This document shows, in pieces, positions 9,089 to 18,265 of a stretch of DNA of 64,000 nucleotides. Source of the DNA: Paraburkholderia mimosarum LMG 23256 = NBRC 106338 (GTDB lineage Bacteria; Pseudomonadota; Gammaproteobacteria; Burkholderiales; Burkholderiaceae); contig NZ_BBJJ01000025.1 in the NCBI RefSeq assembly GCF_000739815.1, positions 49,476 to 113,475 on the forward strand, read 5' to 3'. The notes under the pieces were generated by a model. The model was not told where the DNA came from, did not search any database, and saw only the letters and a program-made list of their open reading frames with translations. The stretch's first letter is position 1, and the number at the start of each line of letters is the position of its first letter. A program made the position numbers and the translations under genes.

Positions 9089-9640
9089 TTATTCGGCCTT
9101 CCCGGAATCGGTTTCCGCCGTCGGTGCGGAAGCCTCCTTAGGCGGCGCCTCTTCCTTGATTTCATAGGACGGATCGCGCACCCAGCGGCTCAGGTCCTTG
9201 CTGATCACGATGGTCGTGCGGTCGAGAATCGAACAGCTTCCCTTGAACGCGCCCCACACACCGCCGACCGACCAGCGGTTGATTTTCGTGTGACGGGTGA
9301 CCTTGCCGCCTTCGATCAGATCCGCCGATACCGTCGTCGCCTTGGGTCCGCTCCATGCGCCGCCGCCGACGCCCAGTACGTGGGTAATCTGCAAGCGGAG
9401 CACCTTTGCGTCGCCGGCATCGGCTTCCGATGCGATCGTGCCGTCGCCGGTTTTATTGATCTTGCGCAGCGCCGTGCCGACGTGGCGAGTCAGCATGTCT
9501 TCGATGTGGCATTCGTCCTTGATCTTCTGGACTACGCCCGCGTCCGGCGCATACGTTACCGGGGTCTCCAGCAGAACCTGGCTGGAGGCAAAAGCCGAGG
9601 TCGTCGAGAAGCAGAGTGCGGCGAGAAGGCTTCTTTTCAT
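9089..9640 (-). CDS. Exported protein of unknown function
   Basis: 183 residues. MKRSLLAALCFSTTSAFA is a clear Sec signal peptide cleaved before SSQVLLETP. The mature protein has a pair of cysteines (DECHIEDML and GSCSILDR) that could form a disulfide, a VLRLQITHVLGVGGGAWSGP segment and an acidic proline-rich tail. It has the look of a small periplasmic or surface protein found in Burkholderiales with no assigned role. The ATG at 9640 is chosen because the signal peptide begins there; in-frame ATGs at 9670 and 9775 would put the signal internally. Confidence 0.65.
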   Translation of the reverse strand: MKRSLLAALCFSTTSAFASSQVLLETPVTYAPDAGVVQKIKDECHIEDMLTRHVGTALRKINKTGDGTIASEADAGDAKVLRLQITHVLGVGGGAWSGPKATTVSADLIEGGKVTRHTKINRWSVGGVWGAFKGSCSILDRTTIVISKDLSRWVRDPSYEIKEEAPPKEASAPTAETDSGKAE

Positions 9641-9789
9641 AGCGTGGGTTGTTTTTGGTTGTGAATTCATCGGACGAAATTGATGGTGCGCATGATAGCA
9701 GGGCGCGGGGATAGATTCGCGTCCGCGCACCATGCGAATTGCATCGGGCATCGTTTCCTTGCCCAATCCCATCAAACGTCAGTGTCCAT

Positions 9790-10353
9790 TCAGGTTGGGA
9801 ACGGTTCTGCACTGTCTCCCGGCATCACCAGTTCGGGCACCTGGCTGAAACCATAAGCCGCGCCCGCAGCATCGAGGTCGAACACCCATACCATGTCGAA
9901 CCGTTCGCCGGGCCATTGTTGCGGCGCCGACGTGTTGCCGAGTATGGCGTTCGCGATGAGCGGGATGTGCTTGTGCTCCCAGCCGATCAGCACCACCCCG
10001 CCGCATGACTTCACGACGTCAACCAGTTCGGTTTCCTGACCAACGGCGTAAGTCGTATCGACATCGAGCGACAGTTTTTGTGCAACGACGCTCACCGTCT
10101 CTTCAGGCCGCCTGCTCGACTTACCGCCGTCGTCGGATGCCGCGAAGATGATATTGGGCTGAGCGAGCGCCTCGCTTTGCAGCGCGCCGCGGGATGGCGT
10201 AAACAGCACCGCCAGCGCGCCCGCGCGGGCCCATCCCTGTACGAGCAGCGAATGGGCGTCCTGCTCGCCAGCAGTCGTCACGCCATAAGGCGGTATCGCG
10301 CCCTGGGGCTTTTCGCCATGGCGAATCACCATGATTTTCTGCGGAAGTCCCAT
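9790..10353 (-). CDS. Histidine phosphatase superfamily protein
   Basis: 187 residues; the ATG at 10353 sits behind AGGAGGACGAC, an excellent ribosome site. IMVIRHGEKP (residues 7-16) contains the RHG phosphate-binding motif whose histidine becomes phosphorylated, and VLIGWEHKHIPLIANAI is the second conserved histidine region. These are cofactor-independent phosphatases or phosphoglycerate-mutase relatives. The expected arginine between the two motifs falls in the LFTPSRGALQSE block. The substrate is unknown. The peptidase gene ends at 10398 upstream on the same strand, so weak co-transcription is possible. Confidence 0.8.
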   Translation of the reverse strand: MGLPQKIMVIRHGEKPQGAIPPYGVTTAGEQDAHSLLVQGWARAGALAVLFTPSRGALQSEALAQPNIIFAASDDGGKSSRRPEETVSVVAQKLSLDVDTTYAVGQETELVDVVKSCGGVVLIGWEHKHIPLIANAILGNTSAPQQWPGERFDMVWVFDLDAAGAAYGFSQVPELVMPGDSAEPFPT

Positions 10354-10397
10354 GTCGTCCTCCTAGCGATGATTCGCACAACCTGGCAAACCGGCCG

Positions 10398-12020
10398 CTA
10401 TGCCAGCGCCTCCTGGATTGCAGCCAGCAGGTGTTGCCCTTGTGGCGTGCCCCACCCCGATACCGCGTCATAGCCCGTACCCGCGCTATAGCCGCCCGCG
10501 GAGGCGGTGTTGTTGTTGCCCGAAGTCACGTCCGTGCAACCCGCCGCACCGAGAGTTGGCGCGCCGCCCGCACCCGCCGGTCCATAAAGCATAGGTGTCA
10601 GATAACCGACGCGCTTGCCGCCCGCGAGCTGACCGTTGATCAAGGCGATCAACGCGGCCCATAGCGGACTCGCGGCGCTCGTGCCGCCATTGGCTTCCAC
10701 GTGGCCATCCACGACCAGCAGGTAGGGCGACGCATTCCAGTCCGCATTGGCGGCGACGTCCGGTATGCATCGGCCGTTGATCGCACCGGGGTTCACCGAT
10801 GTAATCGTGATCGCGCTTTGCCAGTCCGGCCGTTGAAAGACGTCGCTGACGCCGCCCCCCGTACTGCCTCCCTGATCGGCCCGCAGCCCGTCGCCCTCCA
10901 TCCACACGACGTCCGGAGCCGCGCCCGTGAAATCGACGATGGTCGTTCCCCCTACGGAGAGCACATAGGGGCTCGACGCCGGAAAATCGACGTGCGCGTG
11001 CCCGTCGGTGAGCGCGTCGCTCGAACCGTCGTCGCCGGCGGCGACGCACACTGTCATGCCGAGATACGCCGCCTCTTTCAGCGTTTCATTGATTTGCGAC
11101 ATCGCCTGAGCGGTCCAGATATCCGTGCCCTCGGGCGCGCCCCAGCTGATCGACAGCACACCCGGATTGTGGGTCTTGTCCTGCATCGCGGCGTCCAACC
11201 CGGCGATCATGCCTGCTTCCGTCCACGCCGAAAAATAGACGACGATGGCGCTCTTCGGACACAGCCCTGCAACGACCTCGATATCGAGCATCACTTCGCC
11301 TTCAGCGCCATCCCTGCTCTCGGTCGAAGTACCGTCCGTGCTCACCGCCGTCACTGTCGGCATCGACACGCCGGCTTTCTCGCAGAACTTGCTGAGATCC
11401 CCGGCAAAATAGCCCCCTGCGAATTCGAGGAGGCCGACCGTCTGCCCCGTGCCGTCGCCTTGCGGAAAGGCATAACGGGTTGCGAACTGCGCGGGCACAT
11501 ACCAGGACGGATGCGAGGACGAAAGTGCCTGCGGCGTGTTCGTCCCGCGTACGGGCTGACGCCGCCGCTTCACGATACGGCGATTGTCGAGGCCGAACAC
11601 GCCCTGCACGATGTCCTTGAGCGGGTCGGGAACGAACAGATAGCCGACACGCCCGCGATAGTTCCCCTCCGCGTGCGCGTAGTTGAAGAGCTTCACGTTG
11701 AACGCGGACTCCATCGCACTGACCGTCCCGGACAACCGCACGGTCCTCGCGCCCACGCTCGCACCGACGGTCTTGAGACCGTACTGCGCCATGACCTGCG
11801 TGACCTGGTCGATGTCGTCCTGCGATGCGCCGTAGCGCGCGGCAAGCTCGTCGCGCGTCAGCGGTGCAGCCGGGCGCGCGTCCAGATCCGGCAGCGGCTG
11901 CTTTCGCCTCAGCTTCAAGGTGACTTCGATGACGCCGCGCGCGTTCGCCTGGCCCAATACCCGGGCTCCGGGCAGGGCGTGCCTGAGGCTACCCGCCAGC
12001 TTACGATTCGGTACGTTCAT
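10398..12020 (-). CDS. S53 family serine-carboxyl peptidase (sedolisin/kumamolisin type) with pro-domain
   Basis: 540 residues from the ATG at 12020. The N-terminal ~170 residues are the activation pro-domain (LTRDELAARYGASQDDIDQV, LSGTVSAMESAFNVKLFNY). The catalytic domain has GEVMLDIEVVAGLCP supplying the Glu and Asp of the triad, the oxyanion aspartate in VAAGDDGSSD, and the nucleophile in GGTSAASPLWAALIALING. The C-terminal DVTSGNNN and GYDAVSGWGTPQG form the calcium site. These enzymes work at acidic pH outside the cell. No signal peptide is visible before the pro-domain, as in several kumamolisins, so the export route is unclear. It follows the S10 peptidase gene on the same strand, 108 bp downstream. 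Confidence 0.93.
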   Translation of the reverse strand: MNVPNRKLAGSLRHALPGARVLGQANARGVIEVTLKLRRKQPLPDLDARPAAPLTRDELAARYGASQDDIDQVTQVMAQYGLKTVGASVGARTVRLSGTVSAMESAFNVKLFNYAHAEGNYRGRVGYLFVPDPLKDIVQGVFGLDNRRIVKRRRQPVRGTNTPQALSSSHPSWYVPAQFATRYAFPQGDGTGQTVGLLEFAGGYFAGDLSKFCEKAGVSMPTVTAVSTDGTSTESRDGAEGEVMLDIEVVAGLCPKSAIVVYFSAWTEAGMIAGLDAAMQDKTHNPGVLSISWGAPEGTDIWTAQAMSQINETLKEAAYLGMTVCVAAGDDGSSDALTDGHAHVDFPASSPYVLSVGGTTIVDFTGAAPDVVWMEGDGLRADQGGSTGGGVSDVFQRPDWQSAITITSVNPGAINGRCIPDVAANADWNASPYLLVVDGHVEANGGTSAASPLWAALIALINGQLAGGKRVGYLTPMLYGPAGAGGAPTLGAAGCTDVTSGNNNTASAGGYSAGTGYDAVSGWGTPQGQHLLAAIQEALA

Positions 12021-12128
12021 GATGGCCTCACTCGGCATTGCAGCTCGCCGACCTGCTTCGAACATGGGCGCGTCCGACCCTGCGGCGGTGGGCGCCCGGT
12101 CGCTCGTCTTGCCGCGTCAGTCGGCAAT

Positions 12129-13739
12129 TTAGTATGGCGTCCGATTCAATCGGCGGCGATATTGCGCGATCCCTTCGACAGCGGTTTGCTCCGGCTGAAT
12201 CGCTGCCCTGATCGCGGCGACATGGGCTTGTGCCTCTCCGTAGAAAGACGAGAGGTCCGCTTTCATCGCCGTTCTCGATGCGTTGTCGAGATAGACCATA
12301 TGGCCCGACGGATAGTTGTGGACCGACAGATTGTGATCGATCTGCTCGCTGCCCACCGGCATGGTCTGGAAGGTGATGAAAGTCTGGAAGAACGGCGTCA
12401 CTGCGTCGTAATACCCGTTGGCCGAAAAGACCCTCAGGTACGGATTGATGGACATCGCGGCCGCAAGGTCGCCTGCTGTGTACAGCGTTCCCGGGCCGCC
12501 CTTCTGTGCGCCCGTCGGGTCGATATGACCGAAGTCCCAGTTCTCGAACGCGAGGTCGTTCAGATCCATGAAGGGCGATACCGATGTGTACTGCAATTCT
12601 TCGTTGAGGTACACGTTCCACATCGCCGTATACACGCCGCCCACGGCAGCCATCGTGGGATCGTTGCCGCCCGAATCCGGCGCGACGAATTCGGCAATGC
12701 CCGTGTCGATGCCCGTCACGCGGCCGTCATAGGCGCCCACGGCCAGACCGGCATCGAGCAGCAGGCTCGTCAGGAACGCCGAGCCGTTTCCCAGCGAAGG
12801 ATCGAGTTGCCAGTATTTGAGGACCATCGGCGGAATGCCGAGAATCTCGCTCAAATGCTTCAGCACCGCCTCATCGACATCGGGGAAAGCGTTCAAGGCG
12901 TTGGCGTACGGACCGGTCGCGAATGCGCTTACCTCGTCCATGAATTTCGGCAGATCGGGAGGCACCGGAGACAAGGTCACTTTCTTGTGGAACCAGGCGT
13001 CGGCCGCGAACGTCGGGAGGATGCCGATCGGATTGCCCGTTTGCGAATAATCGAGAATCGAAGACTGCAGGACAATGCCGTTCAGATCGACGCCGTCTTC
13101 GTGCAACAGCCAGGTGAGCACACAGGTGCGCGGTGTTCCATAAGACTCGCCGAACAGATATTTTGGCGAATTCCACCGGTTGAACACGGTCAGATAACGC
13201 TTGATGAACTGCTTGATGCAGCCTGCGTCCTCGTCCACGCCCCAGAAGTCCTTGTTGGTGTGAGGCTCGACCGCGGTCGAGTATCCGGTGCCCACCGGGT
13301 CGATGAAAACGAGGTCGGTCTGGTCCAGCAGACTGTCACCGTTGTCTTCGAGCGTGTAGGGAGCGGGCGGCGTGAAGTTCGGCATGCTCGTCTTGATGCG
13401 CCTCGGTCCGAATGACCCGAGAAGCAGGAAAACCGACGACGAGCCCGGACCGCCGTTATAGAAAAACGTGACGGGCCTCGACGACGGCGTCGCAGCGTCG
13501 GCGGTGAAGGCCACGTAGAACAGTTTCGCGCCCGGCCGCGAGCTATAGCTGTCGGTCGTGACGAGATGACCCACACGCGCCGTATAGGCAATCGATTTCC
13601 CGTTGAGCGTGAGCGTGTGATGCGTGACGGCGGCGTTTTCCGTGACGTCGCTGATCGAGTCATCGGGTCCGTATCCATACGGCGTCATGTCGACAAGCGG
13701 CTGGTCGGACGGTGCACCATTCCTTGCAGTTGCATTCAT
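12129..13739 (-). CDS. S10 family serine carboxypeptidase-like protein
   Basis: 536 residues; the ATG at 13739 follows GGAGATCCGCG. NGGPGSSS (residues 95-102) is the oxyanion motif and GESYGTPR (197-204) holds the nucleophile Ser199. The Asp is likely in NGYYDAVTP and the His in YPSGHMVY, completing the triad. S10 enzymes remove C-terminal residues at acid pH; this bacterial subfamily also resembles peptidase-type acyl hydrolases. No signal peptide is seen. It lies directly upstream of the S53 endopeptidase on the same strand, and an endo/exopeptidase pair that share an acidic optimum would fit stepwise protein digestion; this link is inference. Confidence 0.92.
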   Translation of the reverse strand: MNATARNGAPSDQPLVDMTPYGYGPDDSISDVTENAAVTHHTLTLNGKSIAYTARVGHLVTTDSYSSRPGAKLFYVAFTADAATPSSRPVTFFYNGGPGSSSVFLLLGSFGPRRIKTSMPNFTPPAPYTLEDNGDSLLDQTDLVFIDPVGTGYSTAVEPHTNKDFWGVDEDAGCIKQFIKRYLTVFNRWNSPKYLFGESYGTPRTCVLTWLLHEDGVDLNGIVLQSSILDYSQTGNPIGILPTFAADAWFHKKVTLSPVPPDLPKFMDEVSAFATGPYANALNAFPDVDEAVLKHLSEILGIPPMVLKYWQLDPSLGNGSAFLTSLLLDAGLAVGAYDGRVTGIDTGIAEFVAPDSGGNDPTMAAVGGVYTAMWNVYLNEELQYTSVSPFMDLNDLAFENWDFGHIDPTGAQKGGPGTLYTAGDLAAAMSINPYLRVFSANGYYDAVTPFFQTFITFQTMPVGSEQIDHNLSVHNYPSGHMVYLDNASRTAMKADLSSFYGEAQAHVAAIRAAIQPEQTAVEGIAQYRRRLNRTPY

Positions 13740-14130
13740 CGCGGATCTCCGTTTTTCGGTTCAGTCGAACACGAACCGCCGCTTCGACGCCGTCCTGCTC
13801 ACGGCCTCATGCGCCAGCCTTCACAGGCAATCCGGCAATCGAAATGAAAACGATAGTAGACGTTCCTGCATCATCAAAACGCAGGGACTGTTCATGCGGG
13901 TGCAAGCTGCGGTTTCGGCGACGGCGACAATCAATGGCTTTCGTGTAGCCGTTTCCGGATCGAAACCCCATGCGACCGATGAACATCGTTTCGACGCCTT
14001 CTCCTTGCGAAGTATAGAAAACGGCCTGTTGTTTCCAAGGCAGTTTCGATGTCTGCTGCTATCGCTCCAACGAAACCGGAATCTCGTAGTATCGAGCCGA
14101 TATGCGGCTTGCATGAATCGTTGCGACTCC
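13740..14130. other. Intergenic region upstream of the S10 peptidase gene
   Basis: No convincing gene. It separates the end of the DHA2 transporter gene from the S10 start, both on the minus strand, so it should contain the promoter of the peptidase pair. Composition is less GC-rich around 13840-13900 and 14030-14110. I see no clear -35/-10 pair, repeat or hairpin. Confidence 0.5.
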
Positions 14131-15765
14131 TCAGTCTTCGGCGGCCGATCGACGGGCAGAACGCTTCCGGGGCTGAATGCACGCCATCGCAATACCGGCT
14201 GCGGCGAACGCACCCGCGGCGGAAACGACGGCGACGGCGCGCATCGCGTCGATGATGGCGTCGGCCTGCGCGCGCGCGACGGGTGTCTCGCGTGACCCTG
14301 CGCCCGATAGCATCCCCGCGTGGGGTTCCAGCAGTTGTCCCCCCTCGCGTGCATGCTGTGGCACGTGAAGCTGATCGAGGCGCGCCGAAAGCGCAGCCTC
14401 ATGCGTCCACACGAACACGATGCCGAGCACGGCAATCGCGAGCAGGCTCGCCACGCGCGCAACGGCATTGTTGATGCCGGACGCGACGCCTGTACGGTCG
14501 CTCGACACCGAGCCCATCACGGTCGTGGTGAGCGGTGCGACGGTGATCGTCATGCCGAGTCCGAGCACGGCGAGCGCCGGAAAATATCCTGCCCAATAGC
14601 CGCCTCGCACGAACGGCAGCGCCAGCAACGCGAAGCCGATTCCGGCGACGCCAGGGCCTGCGCTCAGAAGCGCACGCGACCCCAGGCGCCTCGTGAGTCC
14701 GCCAGTGAAGCGCGATAGGAAACCGATGGTCACGGGTATCGGCAGCAGCGCCGCGCCTGCTTCCGTCGCGCTGTAGCCGTGCGCGCGGATCAGCGTGAAT
14801 GGCAGGAAGAACAAGGCACCGCCGAGCCCGAAGTAGAGCAGCAGTGTGACGAAATTGGCGCCGGTGAAATCTCGCGAGCGGAACACGTCGAGCGGCACCA
14901 TGGGGTTGGCGCTGTTTGCTTCGATCATCACGAATGCGGCGAGCACGAGCACGCCAGCGCCGATCGCGCACAAGACGAGCACATGCGCGAAGCCGCGCTC
15001 CGAGGCCAGGGTCAGACCGAGCGTGAGCGCGGCGAGTCCGACTGCCGCGGCCAGCGCGCCTGGCCAGTCTAGCCGTCGAGGCGCATCGAGCCTGTGGCTG
15101 TCGGGCACGGACGATATGGCGAGCGCGATCGTCAGCGCCGCTAGCGGGACGTTGAGAAAGAAGATCGCGCGCCAGGACAGCGCGTCGACAAGCCAACCGC
15201 CCGCCACCGGCCCCACCGCCGACGTGATCGCGCCGAACCCCGCCCACGTGCCGATCGCCCGTCCGCGCGCTGCGTCGTCGAACACGGCGCCGATGATCGC
15301 GAGACTGCTGGGAACGAGCAGTGCTGCGCCGATGCCTTGAACGCCGCGCGCAACGATCAGCGCGACCGCGTTCGGCGCAAGTCCGCAAGCGGCCGACGCC
15401 AGCGTGAAGAGCGCGATGCCCGCGATGAACACGGTGCGGCGGCCGAGTTTGTCGCCCATCGATCCGCCGACCAGCACGAGCGATCCGAGAAACAGCAGAT
15501 ACGCATTGACGACCCATTGCATCGCCCCGACACTCGCGCCAAGTTCGCTCTGAATGGACGGCAACGCGACATTGACGACGGAGCCGTCGATGAACGCCAT
15601 GCTCGAACCCAGGATCGTCGCGGCGAGCGCGAGACGTTTGCGCCGGCACGGCCGATCGACGGTGCTGGGCTGCGCGCGGATGACGAGTTCGTCGCACGGG
15701 CTCGCTTGCGCCGCAACGACGCGCACGCCCTTCGGCTTGCTTTCAATGAGATCCGGGTAGGCCAA
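14131..15765 (-). CDS. DHA2-family (EmrB/QacA-like) major facilitator drug exporter
   Basis: 544 residues with about 14 predicted helices. The first helix ends in SSMAFIDGSVVNVALPSIQ, the DHA2 signature (motif D1), followed by NAYLLFLGSLVLVGG and the loop GDKLGRRTVF (motif A). Motif C-like GAITSAVGPVAGGWLVD is in helix 5. Such proton antiporters expel drugs, dyes or acids from the inner membrane. The first ~45 residues are a soluble N-terminal extension. No adaptor (EmrA) or outer-membrane partner is adjacent, nor a TetR/MarR regulator, so its specificity cannot be told. Confidence 0.92.
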   Translation of the reverse strand: MAYPDLIESKPKGVRVVAAQASPCDELVIRAQPSTVDRPCRRKRLALAATILGSSMAFIDGSVVNVALPSIQSELGASVGAMQWVVNAYLLFLGSLVLVGGSMGDKLGRRTVFIAGIALFTLASAACGLAPNAVALIVARGVQGIGAALLVPSSLAIIGAVFDDAARGRAIGTWAGFGAITSAVGPVAGGWLVDALSWRAIFFLNVPLAALTIALAISSVPDSHRLDAPRRLDWPGALAAAVGLAALTLGLTLASERGFAHVLVLCAIGAGVLVLAAFVMIEANSANPMVPLDVFRSRDFTGANFVTLLLYFGLGGALFFLPFTLIRAHGYSATEAGAALLPIPVTIGFLSRFTGGLTRRLGSRALLSAGPGVAGIGFALLALPFVRGGYWAGYFPALAVLGLGMTITVAPLTTTVMGSVSSDRTGVASGINNAVARVASLLAIAVLGIVFVWTHEAALSARLDQLHVPQHAREGGQLLEPHAGMLSGAGSRETPVARAQADAIIDAMRAVAVVSAAGAFAAAGIAMACIQPRKRSARRSAAED

Positions 15766-15909
15766 GTTCGCTCCAGCATGGATCGATGACTAGAGTCTGT
15801 TCATGCTGACCTGGGCAGTCAAGCCGTTCGCATTCGCGGCCGTTTCAGCGCGCGCGTTCTTTCGCGCGCGTACGATTGCCGTGAGCGAAATCACGAAGAG
15901 AGACGAGCC

Positions 15910-17040
15910 ATGGCGACGGAGCAATCCCGGAACACCGGGCAACAGTCTATCCCCAAAGTCTCGCTTGCCCTGCAAGGCGGCGGCTCGCATGGCGCTTTCA
16001 CATGGGGCGTCATCGATCGATTGCTCGAATCGGCGTCGCAGGCAACGCCACTCGATATCGCGGCGATCAGCGGTGCGAGCGCGGGCGGCATCAATGCGGC
16101 GCTCTGCGCGGCGGGCCTTGCCACCGGCGGCGCGGCGAAGGCGCGCGAGATGCTGCGCGCCTTCTGGGAAGCGGTGTCGCGCGCCGGGACGCGGGCCGGC
16201 AATGCGCTCTTCGGCTTTTCCGCGCCCGGACCATTCGGCGGCTGGAATATCGACTGGAGTCCGATCGCCATTTTGATGGAGGCCGCGGGACTCGTCGCTT
16301 CGCCCTATGACAATCCGTTTTATCGTGATCCACTGGGCCCGGTGATCCGCTCCGCGCTTTTCGAGAGCGATTTCGCCACACTCAACACGTCGAGCAGCGC
16401 CCCGCAGGTTTTCATTAGCGTGACCAATGTACGAACCAACCAGCGCGCCATCTTTACGCAGCCCGAACTATCCGTAGACGTGCTGCGCGCTTCCGCTTGT
16501 CTGCCGAGCGAATTCCGCACCGTGACTATCGATGGCGTGCCGCTCTGGGATGGCGGCTATCTAGGCAATCCGCCTCTCGCGCCGTTGATCGCCCACGCGC
16601 AGGACCTGATCCTGATTCTCGCGAATCCATTCGTGCGCCGCGACATGCCGCCGAAAAATGCCCGCGGCATTCTGGACCGGCTCAACGAAATCGGCTTCAA
16701 CGCTTCCGTCGTGCTCGAGATCAACGCGATCGAAGCGGTCAACCGCGTGCTCGACTCCGTTGGCGCGGAGGCCGCGAGCAAGAGCCGCTTCAAGATCGTC
16801 AGGTTCCACATCATTCGCGACGACGACTTCCTCGCGAAGTTCGGATTCGTTTCCAAGAGCAGTACTTCCTGGCCCTTGCTCGAAACGCTGTTCGAGCGCG
16901 GGCGCGAGGTGGCGGGCGTGTGGCTCAGAGACCATTACGCGAAGGTCGGGCGGACGTCATCGCCCGTTGACGTCAAAGATACGTTGCTCGATCCGATGCT
17001 CAAGCAACGTAACGCGCCGCAAGCGCAACAAGGTTCGTAA
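15910..17040 (+). CDS. Patatin-like phospholipase
   Basis: 376 residues from the ATG at 15910, preceded by GAGAGACGAG. The oxyanion motif GGGSHGAF (residues 23-30), the nucleophile elbow GASAGG (Ser57) and the catalytic Asp in DGGYLGNP (Asp214) make a complete Ser-Asp dyad. Patatins deacylate membrane lipids. The large middle segment GPFGGWNIDWSPIAILMEAA and the C-terminal region are typical of the bacterial family near PHB or membrane-lipid functions. No signal peptide or membrane helix is present, so it is probably cytosolic or secreted by a non-Sec route. It stands alone between divergent transporter and minus-strand small genes. Confidence 0.9.
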   Translation: MATEQSRNTGQQSIPKVSLALQGGGSHGAFTWGVIDRLLESASQATPLDIAAISGASAGGINAALCAAGLATGGAAKAREMLRAFWEAVSRAGTRAGNALFGFSAPGPFGGWNIDWSPIAILMEAAGLVASPYDNPFYRDPLGPVIRSALFESDFATLNTSSSAPQVFISVTNVRTNQRAIFTQPELSVDVLRASACLPSEFRTVTIDGVPLWDGGYLGNPPLAPLIAHAQDLILILANPFVRRDMPPKNARGILDRLNEIGFNASVVLEINAIEAVNRVLDSVGAEAASKSRFKIVRFHIIRDDDFLAKFGFVSKSSTSWPLLETLFERGREVAGVWLRDHYAKVGRTSSPVDVKDTLLDPMLKQRNAPQAQQGS

Positions 17041-17080
17041 AGCACGAACGCCACGACACAACGTCGCCGCGTGCGTCAGT

Positions 17081-17314
17081 TCAATGACCTGTTCTCTCGA
17101 GCCGATCGAGGCGACCGAGCAGATCGTTCGCCTGCTGCTGGACCTGCATGGATAGCAAAGGGATGGCCAGGATGCCCCGGACGCGGCCGCGCCAGTAGTT
17201 CAGGTTGACCATCATGCCCTTCTCGATGGCGCGAAGGCTGTCTGCCGAGTGCTCGAGATGGCAGAGCACGTTCCGGATATGAGCCAGATCCCTTTCAGCA
17301 AATTCGTCGCGCAT
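17081..17314 (-). CDS. Small protein, copy A of a duplicated two-gene cassette
   Basis: 77 residues starting MRDEFAERDLAHIRNVLCHL. It contains EHSADSLRAIEKG, a YWRGRVRGILAIP segment and a C-terminal helix LGRLDRL. The same order occurs in the protein encoded at 45877-46125 (DLAQIRNVLNHLEHSADFLR, DWRARIRTVLAMP, LLGRLDHLE), so the two are paralogues. Predicted to be all helix and soluble. Its first 20 bases overlap the end of the small membrane-protein gene upstream, so they are translated from one message. No known family is recognised. Confidence 0.6.
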   Translation of the reverse strand: MRDEFAERDLAHIRNVLCHLEHSADSLRAIEKGMMVNLNYWRGRVRGILAIPLLSMQVQQQANDLLGRLDRLERTGH

Positions 17315-17549
17315 GATGGAGTCCCCGTTCCTTGTGTCCGCCCCGCTCTTGTTTCCCTGTCCACCTTCCTGCATCGGTGCCGCCTGCCCTACGCGCTGCA
17401 CCGTGGGTCCGTTGCCACCAGGCGTGATGATCGAAATTGCGCAGAAGGTCCGCCCGACGCCGCTCACGAAGGTAGTGCGCCGTCACGCCAACCGCGGCGA
17501 TGACAAGCACGGTTGTGCCGGCGGCCATACCCAGCCACGTTTGGTCCAC
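17295..17549 (-). CDS. Small single-pass membrane protein, copy A of a duplicated cassette
   Basis: 84 residues from a GTG at 17549 behind GGAGAGGCTGAC. Residues ~5-26 (WLGMAAGTTVLVIAAVGVTA) form one membrane helix, followed by HYLRERRRADLLRNFDHHAW, a basic cytosolic patch. The paralogue at 46240-46398 shares the MD(Q/P)(T/S)WLGMAAG start and the RRERRRADLLRN(F/L)DHH segment but ends earlier. This copy has a further low-complexity tail that overlaps the next gene. Function unknown; the conserved pairing suggests that the two small proteins interact. Confidence 0.6.
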   Translation of the reverse strand: MDQTWLGMAAGTTVLVIAAVGVTAHYLRERRRADLLRNFDHHAWWQRTHGAARRAGGTDAGRWTGKQERGGHKERGLHHARRIC

Positions 17550-17836
17550 GTCAGCCTCTCCAGTTGCACGACAGCGCTACTGCGCGTCATAGACAGGGTG
17601 CTTGCAGACCGGTCAAGCGACCGGCCTCCCGCAGCAGCGCACGATGCAGATGTCATGCCATCCGGGCACGAACCGCGCAGAGCGCAGCCCAACGTGAATT
17701 GCGATGTTGCGAGTCTGGGCGCGACCATCACTTGCCTGAACGGTGTTGGAAAATCGCCGACATGGGCCGGTTTGGCTCGCGCGAGTTGTGCATCGCGCCC
17801 GCCTGCTCGCAGCGAGGGGCACACACGGGGAACGTC

Positions 17837-18205
17837 ATGAACTGGCTGGCCAATACCGTTCTCGTCTTGCACGCGCTGGTCGTGCTATTCATCGTCGGCG
17901 GGTTGTTCGCGATCTGGGCAGGCGCATGGCTACACCGCGCCTGGGTGCGCAACCGCGCGTTCCGGCTCGCGCATCTGATCGCCATAGGCGTGGTTGCGAT
18001 GCTCGCTGCTCTCGACATACCGTGTCCGCTAACGGTCCTCGAGGACTGGCTACGGACCGGCAACATGGGGCCGCAGGGCTTCATCCAGCGCTGCGTCAGC
18101 AACTGGCTGTATTACGACCTGCCCGGCTGGGTGTTCGCGACGGCCTATGCAGTGTTCCTGCTGGTTGTGGCCGTCACCTGGTTTCGTGTCCCGCCGCGGT
18201 CTTAG
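17837..18205 (+). CDS. DUF2784 family small membrane protein
   Basis: 122 residues from the ATG at 17837. Three to four hydrophobic helices: NTVLVLHALVVLFIVGGLFA, then RLAHLIAIGVVAMLAALDIP, and a C-terminal WVFATAYAVFLLVVAVTWF. The CPLTVLEDWL motif between helices 2 and 3 is the DUF2784 signature. The family is widespread and uncharacterised. No partner gene is adjacent in the same direction, so it appears monocistronic. Confidence 0.8.
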   Translation: MNWLANTVLVLHALVVLFIVGGLFAIWAGAWLHRAWVRNRAFRLAHLIAIGVVAMLAALDIPCPLTVLEDWLRTGNMGPQGFIQRCVSNWLYYDLPGWVFATAYAVFLLVVAVTWFRVPPRS

Positions 18206-18265
18206 TGGCAGACCGGCCGCTGCGAGAAACGGGCGGCGACTTTCCGCAGCCGCCGCCGTTTGCGC

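Noticed and set aside
10701..13415. Very long plus-strand open frame (about 900 codons) opposite the two peptidase genes
   Set aside because: It has an Arg/His/Ala-rich composition without any domain, and lies entirely antisense to genes with intact catalytic motifs; a GC-rich shadow frame.
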